A stretch of DNA of 64,000 nt from Microthrixaceae bacterium (GTDB taxonomy: Bacteria; Actinomycetota; Acidimicrobiia; Acidimicrobiales; Poriferisodalaceae): contig WTFX01000002.1 in the NCBI GenBank assembly GCA_011523825.1, forward strand, positions 1-64,000, written 5' to 3'. The notes below the pieces were generated by a model. It worked only from the letters and a program-made list of their open reading frames with translations. It was not told the DNA's origin and did no database searches. Position 1 is the first letter of the stretch; each line of letters begins with the position of its first letter. Position numbers and translations under genes: made by a program. Of the stretch, positions 1-8,846 are shown in pieces.

Positions 1-72
1 GAACTACACCATCACACCACCCCACCGCGCGACCTAACCCGCGACGGACCCTTAGCCCCGAAAGGACTTCTC

Positions 73-1344
73 ATGATCGAGCCCACGGGCCAGTTCGTTC
101 TCAACACCTTCATGTTCCTGGTGTGGGGCGCGCTGATCATGTGGATGGCCGCCGGCTTCACGATGCTCGAAGCCGGAGCTGTCCGCACCAAGAACGCGTC
201 GATGATCTGCCTGAAGAACATCGGCATCTACTCGATCGCCGGCTTGGCGTTCTACTTCCTCGGCTACAACCTCATGTACGTCGATGTCGGCGATCTCTGG
301 GGCTCGTTCGAGTTCCTCTACGGGCCGAGCGGTGACGAACTGGCCCTGATCAGCGGCGACGCGAGCGCCGAAGCGGCCGTTGCCGCCAACGGCTACTCAG
401 TCATGTCGGACTGGTTCTTCCAGATGGTGTTCGTGGCTACCGCGGCATCGGTGGTCTCGGGCGCCATTGCCGAGCGCATCAAGATGTGGTCGTTCTTCGC
501 CTTCACGCTGATCCTGACGGCCATCATCTACCCGATCGTGGGCGCATGGACCTGGGGCGGGGGCTGGCTGTCCCAGCAGGGTTTTCAGGACTTCGCCGGT
601 TCGACGATCGTGCACAGCACCGGCGGCTGGGCAGCCTTGGCCGGCGTGCTGGTGGTGGGTCCACGGCTCGGCAAGTTCCGCAAGGACGGCTCGGTGAGGC
701 CCACGCCGCCGTCCAACGTGCTGATCGTGACGCTGGGCGTCTTCATCCTGTGGCTCGGATGGTTCGGCTTCAACGGCGGCTCGCAGCTTGCTTTGGGCAG
801 CGTGTTCGACGCAGTGGCGATGAGCAATGTGCTCGTGAACACCAATCTGGCTGCCGCAGCCGGCGTGGTTGCAGCCTTGGCGGTCTCCCGCACCCTGCTC
901 GGCCGCATCGACCTGTTCGCAGGGCTCAACGGCGCCATCGCCGGTCTGGTATCGATCACTGCCGGGCCGGACATCACCGAGCACTGGTGGGCGATCATCA
1001 TCGGCGCCATCGGTGGGGTCATCTGCACCGCAGCCATCAAGGGCCTCGAACTCATCAAGGTGGACGACGTCGTCGGCGCCATCCCTGCTCACCTCGTCTG
1101 CGGCATCTGGGGAACGCTGGCCACCGCAATCGCAGCGGGCGCCCAATTGCACATCCAGCTGCTGGGTGTGGTGGCCATCGGCGCTTTCGTCTTCATCGCG
1201 TCCTTCATCGTCTGGAAGGTTCTGGACCTCGTGATGGGCCTGCGGGTCTCCAAGACGGTGGAGCAGCTCGGGCAGGACTCAGGCGAGCTCGGCATCGAGG
1301 CGTACCCCGAGTTCGTGCTGATGCCCGAGAACTTCGACGAGTAG
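73..1344 (+). CDS. amt: Ammonium transporter (Amt family)
   Basis: A 423-residue polytopic membrane protein of the Amt/MEP/Rh family that conducts ammonium or ammonia across the cytoplasmic membrane. The family landmarks are visible: the first helix with GFTMLEAGAVRTKNA, the ammonium-site Asp at about residue 173 (QDFAGST), and the pore twin histidines at about H181 (IVHSTGGW) and H340 (AIPAHLVCG). About eleven hydrophobic segments can be counted and the C-terminal tail is short and acidic. A purine-rich GAAAGGA lies just ahead of the ATG and supports this start. No glnK/PII gene follows, because the next gene is on the opposite strand, so its usual partner must be elsewhere. The family call is secure. 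Confidence 0.96.
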   Translation: MIEPTGQFVLNTFMFLVWGALIMWMAAGFTMLEAGAVRTKNASMICLKNIGIYSIAGLAFYFLGYNLMYVDVGDLWGSFEFLYGPSGDELALISGDASAEAAVAANGYSVMSDWFFQMVFVATAASVVSGAIAERIKMWSFFAFTLILTAIIYPIVGAWTWGGGWLSQQGFQDFAGSTIVHSTGGWAALAGVLVVGPRLGKFRKDGSVRPTPPSNVLIVTLGVFILWLGWFGFNGGSQLALGSVFDAVAMSNVLVNTNLAAAAGVVAALAVSRTLLGRIDLFAGLNGAIAGLVSITAGPDITEHWWAIIIGAIGGVICTAAIKGLELIKVDDVVGAIPAHLVCGIWGTLATAIAAGAQLHIQLLGVVAIGAFVFIASFIVWKVLDLVMGLRVSKTVEQLGQDSGELGIEAYPEFVLMPENFDE

Positions 1345-1363
1345 CTGCGCCTGCGCAGCCCGA

Positions 1364-1828
1364 TCAGCCTCGGAGATGGCGCAGCTCGGCGGGGCTGTCG
1401 ACGGCCCGGTAGTAACAGCCCGGCCGGGAGTCGCCGTTGGCGTCGCGTGTGTGGCACGCGCCGCCGGCGTCGCGCCGTACCCGGTACAGCAGCGAGTTCT
1501 GCTCGCAGTTCACACGCACGTCGACGAGTGACAGGGTGTCGCCAGAGGTGGCGCCCTTGTGCCAGATCTCGTTGCGCGACGTGGAATAGAGCACCGCGCT
1601 GCGTCGTTCGAACGTGAGCCGCAAAGCCTCGTCGTTGGCGTAGCCGATGAACAGCACGTCGCCGCTGTCGGCGTCCTGCAGCACGACGGGTACGACCTGG
1701 TGGCCGTCGCGGCCGATCTGGGCCACCTTGCCGAAGTCGATGCGGGCGACAGTCCCTTCTTCGAGGTCGTCGCCGACCCGGCCTTCTTCCAGGTCATCGG
1801 GCGCGGCAGTGTTCTCGGATGCGGGCAT
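1364..1828 (-). CDS. hisI: Phosphoribosyl-AMP cyclohydrolase (HisI-like, variant metal motif)
   Basis: A 154-residue HisI-family protein. The family opens the purine ring of phosphoribosyl-AMP in histidine synthesis. Seen here: GYANDEALRLTF, the substrate-loop segment WHKGATSGD, and three likely zinc cysteines (C108, the ACHT cysteine and the GCYY cysteine). The usual Asp triad of the DCDxD stretch, which binds magnesium, reads N-C-E-Q-N at residues 107-111, and there is a small insertion between the last two cysteines. An acidic N-terminal extension of about 25 residues precedes the conserved core. It starts 3 bases after the glpX stop and so is probably co-transcribed with it, not in a his operon. 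It may be a variant or paralogous cyclohydrolase. The family is sure, the exact activity less so. Confidence 0.85.
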   Translation of the reverse strand: MPASENTAAPDDLEEGRVGDDLEEGTVARIDFGKVAQIGRDGHQVVPVVLQDADSGDVLFIGYANDEALRLTFERRSAVLYSTSRNEIWHKGATSGDTLSLVDVRVNCEQNSLLYRVRRDAGGACHTRDANGDSRPGCYYRAVDSPAELRHLRG

Positions 1829-1831
1829 GGC

Positions 1832-2872
1832 TCAGGTGAAGTCCACTGCGGCGTACGCGCTGAGCTTGTCGATGTCGTGCGTGGCCTTGATGTGGCGCAC
1901 GGTGCCGCTGCGGGAGCGCATCACGAGCGAGTCGGTAGTGGCGCGATGCGCCGTGAACTTCACGCCGTGCAGCAATTCGCCGTCGGTGATGCCGGTGGCA
2001 GCAAAGAAGACGTCATCGGACTGGACGAGATCGTCGATGTGCAGCACCCGGTCGAGGTCGTAACCGGCGGCGGTTGCTGCTTGGCGCTCATGGTCGTTGC
2101 GGGGCCACAGGCGGCCCTGCAGCTCGCCGCCGAGGCACTTCAGCGCGGCTGCCGAGATGATGCCCTCGGGCGTGCCGCCGATGCCGAAGAGCACGTCGGT
2201 CGAATCGCTCGCGGCTGCAGAAATGGCACCGGCGACATCGCCGTCGGGAATGAGCCTGATGCGAGCGCCGGTCTCGCGGATCTCCCCGATCAGCTCGGCG
2301 TGGCGGTCGCGGTCGAGCACCACGGCGGTGAGGTCGCGCAGTCCCTGACCGGTGGCCTCCGCGATCGCCCGCAAATTCTCTGCGGGCGACCGGTTCAGGT
2401 CCACCACGCCCTTGGCGTCGGGTCCGACTGCGATCTTTTCCATGTAGACGCACGGGCCGGGATCCAGCATGGTGCCGCGCGGCGAGACGGCAATCACCGC
2501 TATGGCGTTGCCCCTGCCCAGCGACGTCAGCGTGGTGCCGTCGATCGGGTCCACCGCGACATCGGTCAACGCTCCGGTGCCGTCGCCGATCAGCTCGCCG
2601 TTGAAGAGCATCGGCGCTTCGTCCTTCTCGCCCTCGCCGATCACGACGATGCCGTCCATGGGCACGGTCGACAACACCACCCGCATGGCGTCCACGGCGG
2701 CGCCGTCAGCGCCGTCTTTGTCGCCGCGGCCCATCCAGCGTGAAGCGGCCATCGCCGCCGCCTCGGTGGTGCGCACCAGTTCGAGTGCCAGGTTGCGATC
2801 GGGTGCCTGACGGCTGAGATCTGGACCGCCGGCACGACTTCGATCGCTGCGGAACCTGCGATTGTCATTCAT
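1832..2872 (-). CDS. glpX: Fructose-1,6-bisphosphatase class II (GlpX)
   Basis: A 346-residue cytosolic gluconeogenic phosphatase that hydrolyses fructose 1,6-bisphosphate. Signature stretches seen: [11 protein letters not shown], the metal-binding VDPIDGTT, and [16 protein letters not shown]. The length is normal for the family. An in-frame ATG 24 bases upstream (2896) is possible, but the start at 2872 is preferred. The core begins soon after it, and a TAGGGT hexamer ends 8 bases before it, which fits a nearly leaderless transcript. It is followed almost directly by hisI. It is divergent from the 2-hydroxyglutarate oxidase gene. Confidence 0.95.
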   Translation of the reverse strand: MNDNRRFRSDRSRAGGPDLSRQAPDRNLALELVRTTEAAAMAASRWMGRGDKDGADGAAVDAMRVVLSTVPMDGIVVIGEGEKDEAPMLFNGELIGDGTGALTDVAVDPIDGTTLTSLGRGNAIAVIAVSPRGTMLDPGPCVYMEKIAVGPDAKGVVDLNRSPAENLRAIAEATGQGLRDLTAVVLDRDRHAELIGEIRETGARIRLIPDGDVAGAISAAASDSTDVLFGIGGTPEGIISAAALKCLGGELQGRLWPRNDHERQAATAAGYDLDRVLHIDDLVQSDDVFFAATGITDGELLHGVKFTAHRATTDSLVMRSRSGTVRHIKATHDIDKLSAYAAVDFT

Positions 2873-2880
2873 TGCCGCCG

Positions 2881-2886
2881 ACCCTA
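2881..2886 (-). promoter_or_regulatory. Predicted -10 element of glpX-hisI
   Basis: TAGGGT on the minus strand, 8 bases before the chosen glpX ATG and followed by CGGCGG. The same arrangement (TANNNT, then CGGCG, then ATG) recurs at ligA, meaB and gatC in this window. No convincing -35 was found. Confidence 0.4.
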
Positions 2887-2953
2887 GAGGATGCACGGAG
2901 AGATGAGCCTGCTCGTTTGGCTCGGTGTCGAGAACTCATGCCAGATGCCCCGA

Positions 2954-2959
2954 TAGCTT
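2954..2959 (+). promoter_or_regulatory. Predicted -10 element of the 2-hydroxyglutarate oxidase gene
   Basis: TAGCTT ends 7 bases before the GTG at 2967. This would place transcription initiation at or next to the start codon, and it is the main reason for choosing 2967 over the upstream in-frame GTG at 2925. Confidence 0.4.
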
Positions 2960-2966
2960 CGCCCCG

Positions 2967-4178
2967 GTGACCAGCGCCTCGACCCCGTCGGCACGTGCCG
3001 ATCTGGCAGTCGTGGGGGCGGGCATCATCGGCTTGGCCACAGCGCAGAGGTATCTGGCCGATCATCCGGGCCGCCGGGTGGTGATCTGCGAGGCCGAGGA
3101 GCGGCCAGCGCTGCACCAGACCGGTCGCAACTCCGGCGTGCTGCACTCGGGCGTGTACTACCGGCCGGGGTCGGCCAAGGCCTCGCTGGCGGTCGCCGGG
3201 CGCAGCTCTATGGTCGAATTCTGCCGGAAGCGAGGCATTGCGCACGAGGTGTGCGGCAAGGTCATCGTGGCGGTGGACAGCTCCGAGCAGGAGCGGCTGG
3301 CAGCACTCGCCGAGCGTGCGGTCAGCAACGGCGTGCCCGCAACGTCGATCGACGCCCGTCGCCTTGCTGAGCTCGAGCCCCACTGTGCGGGCGTGGGAGC
3401 GCTGTTCATCCCCAGCACCGGGATTGTCGACTACAGCGCAGTGTGCCGCGCGCTCATCGACGAGATCATCGCTGCCGGGGGCGAACTGCGGACGGGCACC
3501 GCGGTGGTCGGGCTCGCAACGGCCGCGGACCGCGTCCGGATCACCACCACCTCTGGCGACTTGGAGGCGACATGGCTCGTGAACTGTGCGGGTCTGCGGT
3601 GCGACCAGGTGGCGGAGCTCGCAGGCGCGGCCGGCGGTTACCGGATCGTCCCGTTCCGCGGCGAGTACTACGAGTTGGTGCCCGAGCGCTCGCACCTCGT
3701 CAACAACCTGATCTACCCGGTTCCCGATCCCAGCTTCCCGTTCCTCGGGGTGCACCTGACCCGGATGATCGACGGCACGGTCCACGCCGGCCCGAACGCG
3801 GTGCTCGCGCTGGCCCGGGAGGGCTACCGCTGGAGCGATGTCAGCAGGGCACAGTTGCGTGAGCATGTCACCAACCGCGGCCTCTGGCGCCTCGCCCGTC
3901 GCTATTGGCGCACCGGAGCCGGCGAGGTGTGGCGTTCGCTGAACAAAGCGGCGTTCACCCGGGCGCTGCAGCGGCTGGTGCCCGACATCGAAGCCGAAGA
4001 TCTCGTGCCCTCGCCCGCCGGCGTCCGTGCCCAGGCCATGGATCCCGCCGGCGAGCTGGAGGACGACTTCGCCGTCACGGTCGCCGGTCGCACCACCCAT
4101 GTGCTGAATGCCCCGAGTCCCGCGGCCACCTCGAGCCTGGAGATCGCCAAGATGATCGTCGATCGGATCGACAGCTGA
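2967..4178 (+). CDS. lhgO: L-2-hydroxyglutarate oxidase, FAD-dependent
   Basis: A 403-residue FAD-dependent oxidoreductase of the DAO superfamily, close to LhgO, which oxidises L-2-hydroxyglutarate to 2-oxoglutarate and passes electrons to the respiratory chain. Near the N terminus is the dinucleotide-binding VVGAGIIGLATA, followed by the LhgO-like QTGRNSGVLHSGVYY region. The C-terminal part has FRGEYYEL and VRAQAMDPAGELEDDF, both typical of the family. The GTG at 2967 is chosen because the Rossmann fold begins about ten residues later and a -10-like hexamer sits just upstream. A GTG at 2925 would add 14 residues without family support. It is a single gene, divergent from glpX. A related glycerol-3-phosphate-dehydrogenase-like substrate cannot be excluded. 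Confidence 0.88.
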   Translation: MTSASTPSARADLAVVGAGIIGLATAQRYLADHPGRRVVICEAEERPALHQTGRNSGVLHSGVYYRPGSAKASLAVAGRSSMVEFCRKRGIAHEVCGKVIVAVDSSEQERLAALAERAVSNGVPATSIDARRLAELEPHCAGVGALFIPSTGIVDYSAVCRALIDEIIAAGGELRTGTAVVGLATAADRVRITTTSGDLEATWLVNCAGLRCDQVAELAGAAGGYRIVPFRGEYYELVPERSHLVNNLIYPVPDPSFPFLGVHLTRMIDGTVHAGPNAVLALAREGYRWSDVSRAQLREHVTNRGLWRLARRYWRTGAGEVWRSLNKAAFTRALQRLVPDIEAEDLVPSPAGVRAQAMDPAGELEDDFAVTVAGRTTHVLNAPSPAATSSLEIAKMIVDRIDS

Positions 4179-4203
4179 AGCTGGCCTCGGCCCGCCGCTG
4201 TGC

Positions 4204-4842
4204 TCACGCTCCGAGCGTGTCGAGCCAGTCGCCGACGTGTTCGACGATCGCCCGGCGCGCCGCGGCCGAGCTGGGATCGTGTCGGGCACCGTCGATGAAC
4301 CTGAGCGTTACCGGACCCGCGATGGCCCGGGTGTGCTCGCCCAGCTCGTCGGGCGTGGCAAAGGGGTCACGCGTGCCCGAGACGAACAGGCACGGCGCGC
4401 CGACCCGGGAGAAGTGCTCGGTGCGGAGGCGCTCCGGCCGATCCGGTGGGTGCAGCGGGTAGCTGAGCAGCACCAGCCCCGCGGCGCGGGCACCGTCGGC
4501 CACCGCCATCGAGCAGACACGGCCGCCGAACGACCGGCCGCCGATCACCAGGCCGTCCGGCGACACGCCAAGCTCGGCGGCGATCAAAGGCAGGTCGTCC
4601 ACCAGTTCGGCGACGACGCTGGGGGCGCGCGGCGGTGCCCGCCGCCCGGCTCGCCGGTAGGCGAAGTCGTGCCGGCGCACCGGCAGGCGGCTGGACAGCG
4701 CATTATCGATATCGACGAGCGTGCGGTGATCCGCGCCGCCACCGGCGCCTGGCGTCAGCAGGAGTGCTTCGGCGGTGCGCATCGCAGCCCCATCATGTCC
4801 CGGCGCGGTCTCAGCGGCATCGTTCAGAAGCCCTGCGACCAT
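4204..4842 (-). CDS. Alpha/beta hydrolase (dienelactone-hydrolase/Tex30-like)
   Basis: A 212-residue alpha/beta hydrolase. The oxyanion region reads LLLTPGAGGGADH. The nucleophile elbow is GGRSFGGR (GxSxG), the acid is probably the Asp in SGTRDPFA, and the histidine is in DGARHD, so the full triad is present. This small-hydrolase group includes the KANL3/Tex30 relatives, whose substrates are mostly unknown. The ATG at 4842 overlaps the end of the upstream MFS gene by 19 bases and has a GAGGG ahead of it. An ATG at 4782 would remove 20 poorly conserved residues and is also possible. It is probably translated from the same mRNA as the transporter. No specific substrate can be assigned. Confidence 0.85.
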   Translation of the reverse strand: MVAGLLNDAAETAPGHDGAAMRTAEALLLTPGAGGGADHRTLVDIDNALSSRLPVRRHDFAYRRAGRRAPPRAPSVVAELVDDLPLIAAELGVSPDGLVIGGRSFGGRVCSMAVADGARAAGLVLLSYPLHPPDRPERLRTEHFSRVGAPCLFVSGTRDPFATPDELGEHTRAIAGPVTLRFIDGARHDPSSAAARRAIVEHVGDWLDTLGA

Positions 4843-6410
4843 GAGCCCTCGGGATTTGCCGCGGCATCGGCAGGGTGCAGCTCTTCGAGCTCTTGCCCGC
4901 TGCGCTCAGCGAGCCACAACACAGCGACAGCGGCCGCCAGCAGCGGTCCCGCCCACAGCAGCGCGATCACATCGCCGAAGCTGCCCCATGCCGTGCGCAG
5001 CCGGCCCGCGACGAGCACGCCGATGGCAGCGCCGACGACGCCCATGGCACCGGTGATGGTGGCGGCGCGCGCTCGCAGGGCGGTGGGGAACAGCTCGCCG
5101 CGATACACCCCGAGCGCTGGCAGCAGTCCTGCCGACAGCATTGCCCCGATGAGGCCGGCGAGCCACAGCGCGGCGCCGGACACGTTGAACAGTGCCACCA
5201 GCGAGCCCAGTCCGAGCACCGAGGCGACGGCGAGGATGATGCGACGCCCGCGGGAGTCGGCGAGTCTGCCTGCGGCGTAGACAGCGAGGCCGGCGGGCGT
5301 CGCAGTGCCCAGCACGAAGAGCGACACCAGGGCGGCGCTGAAACCGTGCTCATCGCGCAGGTACTCGTTGCGGAACCAGTCGATCGGGCCCAGGAACAAG
5401 CCGAATGCCAGGTAGATGACGCCCAGCAGCGCAATCGGCCGCCAGTAGCCGCGCATTGCAACGTCCCGGCCCCGCCGCTCGAAGCGTCGACTCTCCGGCA
5501 GCCGCCGGAGCAGTGGGCGAGCGGCCGCCAGTGCCACAAGCGGGAAGGCGAACAGCAGGCGCCAGGCCCATGGGGCGAGATCCGAGACCGGCTGCAGCCA
5601 CACCACCACGCCGGCGCCGAGCGCAGCCGACATGGCCAGCACCGACAGGCACCACGCCCGGCAGCCGGCGGGAATCTCCTCCAGTGCCATCACGACGATC
5701 GTGGCGCCGAGCGCCGCGTTCGCCGTGCGTCCGATCAGCAGGAACGCGCCGAGCCACACCATGTTCGGCGCCAGCGCTGCGAGCGCGGCGGCGGTGATGC
5801 CGACGACCATGGCGCCGGCGACGACGCGTCGACGACCGTGCCGGTCCGCCAGTACGGACACTCCGATCGCGAGCAGCGTCCCGATGCGCACTACAGCGCC
5901 CAGCACTCCCTGCGCGGCTTGATCGGAACCGAATTCGTCTGCGGCGTAGGTGTGCAGCTCCGAGGGCGCGTTCGCCAGGTAGCCGCTCAACATTGCGGCA
6001 GCAGCGAGCATGGCCATGACGGTGGCGGCTCGTGGGGTGAATCTCCGTGGAGGTGCCCAGACGGGTTGGGTGCCGTCGCCGGTGCGTCCCGTGCGCATCG
6101 CGCGCCGGACGGCAACGTTGAAGAGCGGGCCGAACCACGGCACCGCCAAGTGCCACTCGACCGTCTCGGTGACCCGATAGTGGGTTGCGACGCCGCCCGC
6201 GGCGCCGTGTGCGCGGCTGGCCTCTCGCGCCGCAGCCGGCGAGAGTTCCACCAGCCGCGAGTAGCTAGTGAACGGTCCCTCCGCCAACTCGAAGCGGTGG
6301 CTGCCGTCGAGCGTGGCAGCGGGCGCCTCGGCCACGATGTCGTCGCGGGCACGCAGCAGGTCTTCCACCTCGCCGGTATCGGCCATGAACGTGCGCACGA
6401 GGCGGGTCAC
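4824..6410 (-). CDS. MFS transporter with N-terminal SRPBCC-like extension
   Basis: A 528-residue protein. Residues from about 125 onward are a 12-helix major facilitator with the loop motifs ADRHGRRR between helices 2 and 3 and ADSRGRRI in the second half. The MFS core resembles the sugar/metabolite transporter family. The first 110 or so residues are soluble and not part of a normal MFS. They include FELAEGPFTSYSRLV and a YRVTETVEWHLAVPWFG stretch that looks like the end of an SRPBCC/polyketide-cyclase-type ligand fold. The GTG start at 6410 is the first available in a long open frame. It lies directly upstream of, and overlaps, the alpha/beta hydrolase gene. The substrate is unknown. Confidence 0.85.
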   Translation of the reverse strand: MTRLVRTFMADTGEVEDLLRARDDIVAEAPAATLDGSHRFELAEGPFTSYSRLVELSPAAAREASRAHGAAGGVATHYRVTETVEWHLAVPWFGPLFNVAVRRAMRTGRTGDGTQPVWAPPRRFTPRAATVMAMLAAAAMLSGYLANAPSELHTYAADEFGSDQAAQGVLGAVVRIGTLLAIGVSVLADRHGRRRVVAGAMVVGITAAALAALAPNMVWLGAFLLIGRTANAALGATIVVMALEEIPAGCRAWCLSVLAMSAALGAGVVVWLQPVSDLAPWAWRLLFAFPLVALAAARPLLRRLPESRRFERRGRDVAMRGYWRPIALLGVIYLAFGLFLGPIDWFRNEYLRDEHGFSAALVSLFVLGTATPAGLAVYAAGRLADSRGRRIILAVASVLGLGSLVALFNVSGAALWLAGLIGAMLSAGLLPALGVYRGELFPTALRARAATITGAMGVVGAAIGVLVAGRLRTAWGSFGDVIALLWAGPLLAAAVAVLWLAERSGQELEELHPADAAANPEGSWSQGF

Positions 6411-6498
6411 GGCGGCGGGCCTAGCACACGTGCGGGTCCTGCATTTGCATTGCGGAACTGCGGCGCGTCACGATCCTGCCGCCGATGGTGGTATCGCT

Positions 6499-7785
6499 AT
6501 GTCGGTGGACGTTGCCACCAGCGGCGAACGCGACACGTTCGTGACCCAGCACAGCCGCGCGCTCGAAGGCGAAGTCAGCATCGGCGGCGCCAAGAACAGC
6601 GTGCTCAAGCTGATGGCGGCGTGCTTGCTGGCGGAGGGCCAGCACGTCTTGGCCAACGTGCCGGATATCTCCGACGTGTCGCTCATGTGCGAGCTGCTCG
6701 AAGCCATGGGTGTGACGGTGACGCGTGCCGATCACCGGCTGGTCATTGACGTGCCCGCCGAGCTGAACACCGAGGCGCCCTACCACCTGGTGGAGCGCAT
6801 GCGTGCGTCGATCGTGGTGCTCGGCCCGCTGCTGGGGCGCTTCGGGACCGCCCGCGTCGCCCTGCCGGGAGGCGACGACTTCGGACCGCGACCAATCGAT
6901 ATGCATTTGCGGGCGCTCGAGAGTCTGGGGGCGACGTTCAGCACCGCTCACGGCGACATCTCGGGGACCGCAGAGGTGCTGAAGGGGACGGAGGTCGTGC
7001 TTGAGTACCCCTCGGTCGGCGCGACCGAGAACGTGCTGATGGCCGCGGTGCGAGCCAAGGGCCGCACGCGCATCGTGAATCCCGCACGGGAACCCGAGAT
7101 CGGCGATCTCGTCGAGTTCCTCAACCAGATGGGTGCGCGGGTCGGATGGTCAGGGGATCGATTGGCCGTCGACGGGGTGGAACGGCTGGCGCCTGCCCCC
7201 TCCGGCAACGGCTATCGGGTGATTCCCGACCGCATCGAGGCGGCCACGTTCCTCGCGGCGGTCGGCATGTGCGGCGGCTCGGTGTTCCTGCGCCACGCGG
7301 TGGCCGAGCACATGACGATGCTCATTCGCAAGCTCAGCGAGATGGGCATGCACATCGTCATCGACGAAGCGGGGCTGCGGGCGAGCGTGAACCAGCGGCT
7401 GGCGTCGGCCGACATCTCCACACTGCCGTTCCCGGGTCTCGCGACCGACTACAAGCCGTTCCTCGTGTCGATGCTCACGACGGCTGCCGGCGTGGGGATT
7501 GTCACCGAGAACATCTTCACGGGCCGGTTCCGCTACATCGACGAGCTGCGGCGCATGGGCGCCGACATCCGCACTGAGGGACACCACGCCGTAGTGCGCG
7601 GGGTGGAGCGGCTGTCGGGAGCGCCGGTGCGTGCGCACGACATACGCGCTGGCGCAGCGCTGGTGGTGGCGGGCCTCGCGGCTACGGGCGAGACGGAGGT
7701 CACCGGCGCCGCTCATATCGACCGCGGCTATGAAGACTTGGCCGGCAAGCTCGCGGGCATCGGTGCGCCGATCTCACGCCGCTGA
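6499..7785 (+). CDS. murA: UDP-N-acetylglucosamine 1-carboxyvinyltransferase (MurA), Asp-type active site
   Basis: A 428-residue cytosolic enzyme that transfers enolpyruvate from PEP to UDP-GlcNAc, the first committed step of peptidoglycan synthesis. The conserved GAKNSVLKLMAA (catalytic-site Lys and Asn) and the inside-out alpha/beta barrel layout are present over the full length. The active-site loop reads LPGGDDFGPRP, so the position of the usual cysteine is Asp at residue 126, as in mycobacterial and chlamydial MurA. The frame is open upstream of 6499, but the conserved protein begins only about 20 residues after this ATG. It is a single gene, divergent from the MFS-hydrolase pair. Confidence 0.94.
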   Translation: MSVDVATSGERDTFVTQHSRALEGEVSIGGAKNSVLKLMAACLLAEGQHVLANVPDISDVSLMCELLEAMGVTVTRADHRLVIDVPAELNTEAPYHLVERMRASIVVLGPLLGRFGTARVALPGGDDFGPRPIDMHLRALESLGATFSTAHGDISGTAEVLKGTEVVLEYPSVGATENVLMAAVRAKGRTRIVNPAREPEIGDLVEFLNQMGARVGWSGDRLAVDGVERLAPAPSGNGYRVIPDRIEAATFLAAVGMCGGSVFLRHAVAEHMTMLIRKLSEMGMHIVIDEAGLRASVNQRLASADISTLPFPGLATDYKPFLVSMLTTAAGVGIVTENIFTGRFRYIDELRRMGADIRTEGHHAVVRGVERLSGAPVRAHDIRAGAALVVAGLAATGETEVTGAAHIDRGYEDLAGKLAGIGAPISRR

Positions 7786-7846
7786 GTCACCCCCCGACGC
7801 TTGTTTCCCGCGCACCCTCCGGTGTGCTGTCCCCGGTTGGCCTCGC

Positions 7847-7852
7847 TACCGT
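7847..7852 (+). promoter_or_regulatory. Predicted -10 element of meaB
   Basis: TACCGT followed by CGGCGCGCCG and then the ATG at 7863, a spacing of 10 bases. It matches the TANNNT-CGGCG pattern seen before glpX, ligA and gatC. Confidence 0.4.
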
Positions 7853-7862
7853 CGGCGCGCCG

Positions 7863-8828
7863 ATGACTCCTCCCGAAGCCGATCTGAGCGCTGACACAGC
7901 GAGCCTGCTCGAGGCGGCCCGCGGCGGGCACCGGCGCGCTCTGGCACGGGTGATGTCCATGGTCGAGCGTGGCGGCCCACCTGCACGCGAGCTCGGAGCC
8001 CTGACGTTCGCGCAGGCGGGCGCCGCGCACACGGTCGGCATCACCGGGGCTCCTGGGGCGGGCAAGTCGACGCTCAACTCGGCGCTGGTGGCCGTGGCGC
8101 GAGAGCGCGCCGAACGGCTCGCGGTGCTGGCCATCGATCCCTCGTCGCCGTTCAGCGGAGGCGCGATCCTGGGTGACCGCGTGCGCATGTCTGACCACAC
8201 GTTCGATGAGGACGTCTACATCCGCTCGATGGCGACGCGCGGCCACCTGGGCGGTCTCACCCTGGCCACGCCGCTGGCGGTGCGGGTGCTGGACGCGCTC
8301 GGCTGGCCGTGGGTGGTGATCGAGACGGTCGGCGTCGGCCAGGTCGAAACCGAGATCGTGGGCGCTGCAGACACCACCGTCGTGGTGGTGAACCCGGGTT
8401 GGGGAGACTCGGTGCAGGCCAACAAAGCGGGCCTCATGGAGATCGCCGACGTCTTCGTGGTGAACAAGGCCGATCGGCCCGGCACCTCGGAGACCTGCCG
8501 GGACATTCGCCAGATGCTGGACCTGTCCGCGCCGGGCGACTGGGACCCGCCCATCCTGACTTCGGTGGGCACCACCGGCGAAGGCGCGGCCGAGCTGTGG
8601 GACGCCATCTGTGCGCACCGGGACCACAGCACGGCCTCGGGCGAGCTCGACGCCCGCCGCGCCGCCCGCGTCGAGACCGAACTCGACGAGATCCTGCGCG
8701 CCAGCATCGCCGAGCGTGTGTCCACGATCGTCGAGGGCCCGGCGGCGGAGCGCCTGCGCCGGCAGCTCGCTCGCCGAGAGCTGGATCCCTACGCCGCTGC
8801 CCAAGCGCTGCTCGACGAGGCCGACTAG
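7863..8828 (+). CDS. meaB: Methylmalonyl-CoA mutase-associated G-protein chaperone (MeaB/ArgK family)
   Basis: A 321-residue P-loop GTPase of the G3E family. MeaB loads and protects the adenosylcobalamin cofactor of methylmalonyl-CoA mutase. The Walker A is GAPGAGKST at about residue 62. DPSSPFSGGAILGDRVRM, the switch region ETVGVGQVE and the guanine-binding NKAD are all present, and the C-terminal helices match the dimerisation part of the family. The ATG at 7863 is preferred to one 39 bases upstream because of the -10-like element just before it and the family start. No mutase or cobalamin gene lies nearby, so the partner (mutase or another B12-dependent acyl-CoA mutase) is not identified by context. 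Confidence 0.93.
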   Translation: MTPPEADLSADTASLLEAARGGHRRALARVMSMVERGGPPARELGALTFAQAGAAHTVGITGAPGAGKSTLNSALVAVARERAERLAVLAIDPSSPFSGGAILGDRVRMSDHTFDEDVYIRSMATRGHLGGLTLATPLAVRVLDALGWPWVVIETVGVGQVETEIVGAADTTVVVVNPGWGDSVQANKAGLMEIADVFVVNKADRPGTSETCRDIRQMLDLSAPGDWDPPILTSVGTTGEGAAELWDAICAHRDHSTASGELDARRAARVETELDEILRASIAERVSTIVEGPAAERLRRQLARRELDPYAAAQALLDEAD

Positions 8829-8846
8829 CCCGGTGTCGGCGCCGAC

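Noticed and set aside
2865..4289. 474-codon minus-strand frame opposite the 2-hydroxyglutarate oxidase gene
   Set aside because: Shadow frame. The plus strand has the FAD-binding motif and full family pattern.
4875..6749. 624-codon plus-strand frame opposite the MFS transporter
   Set aside because: Composition is Gln/Arg/Gly-rich and shows no fold. The minus-strand MFS gene explains the region.
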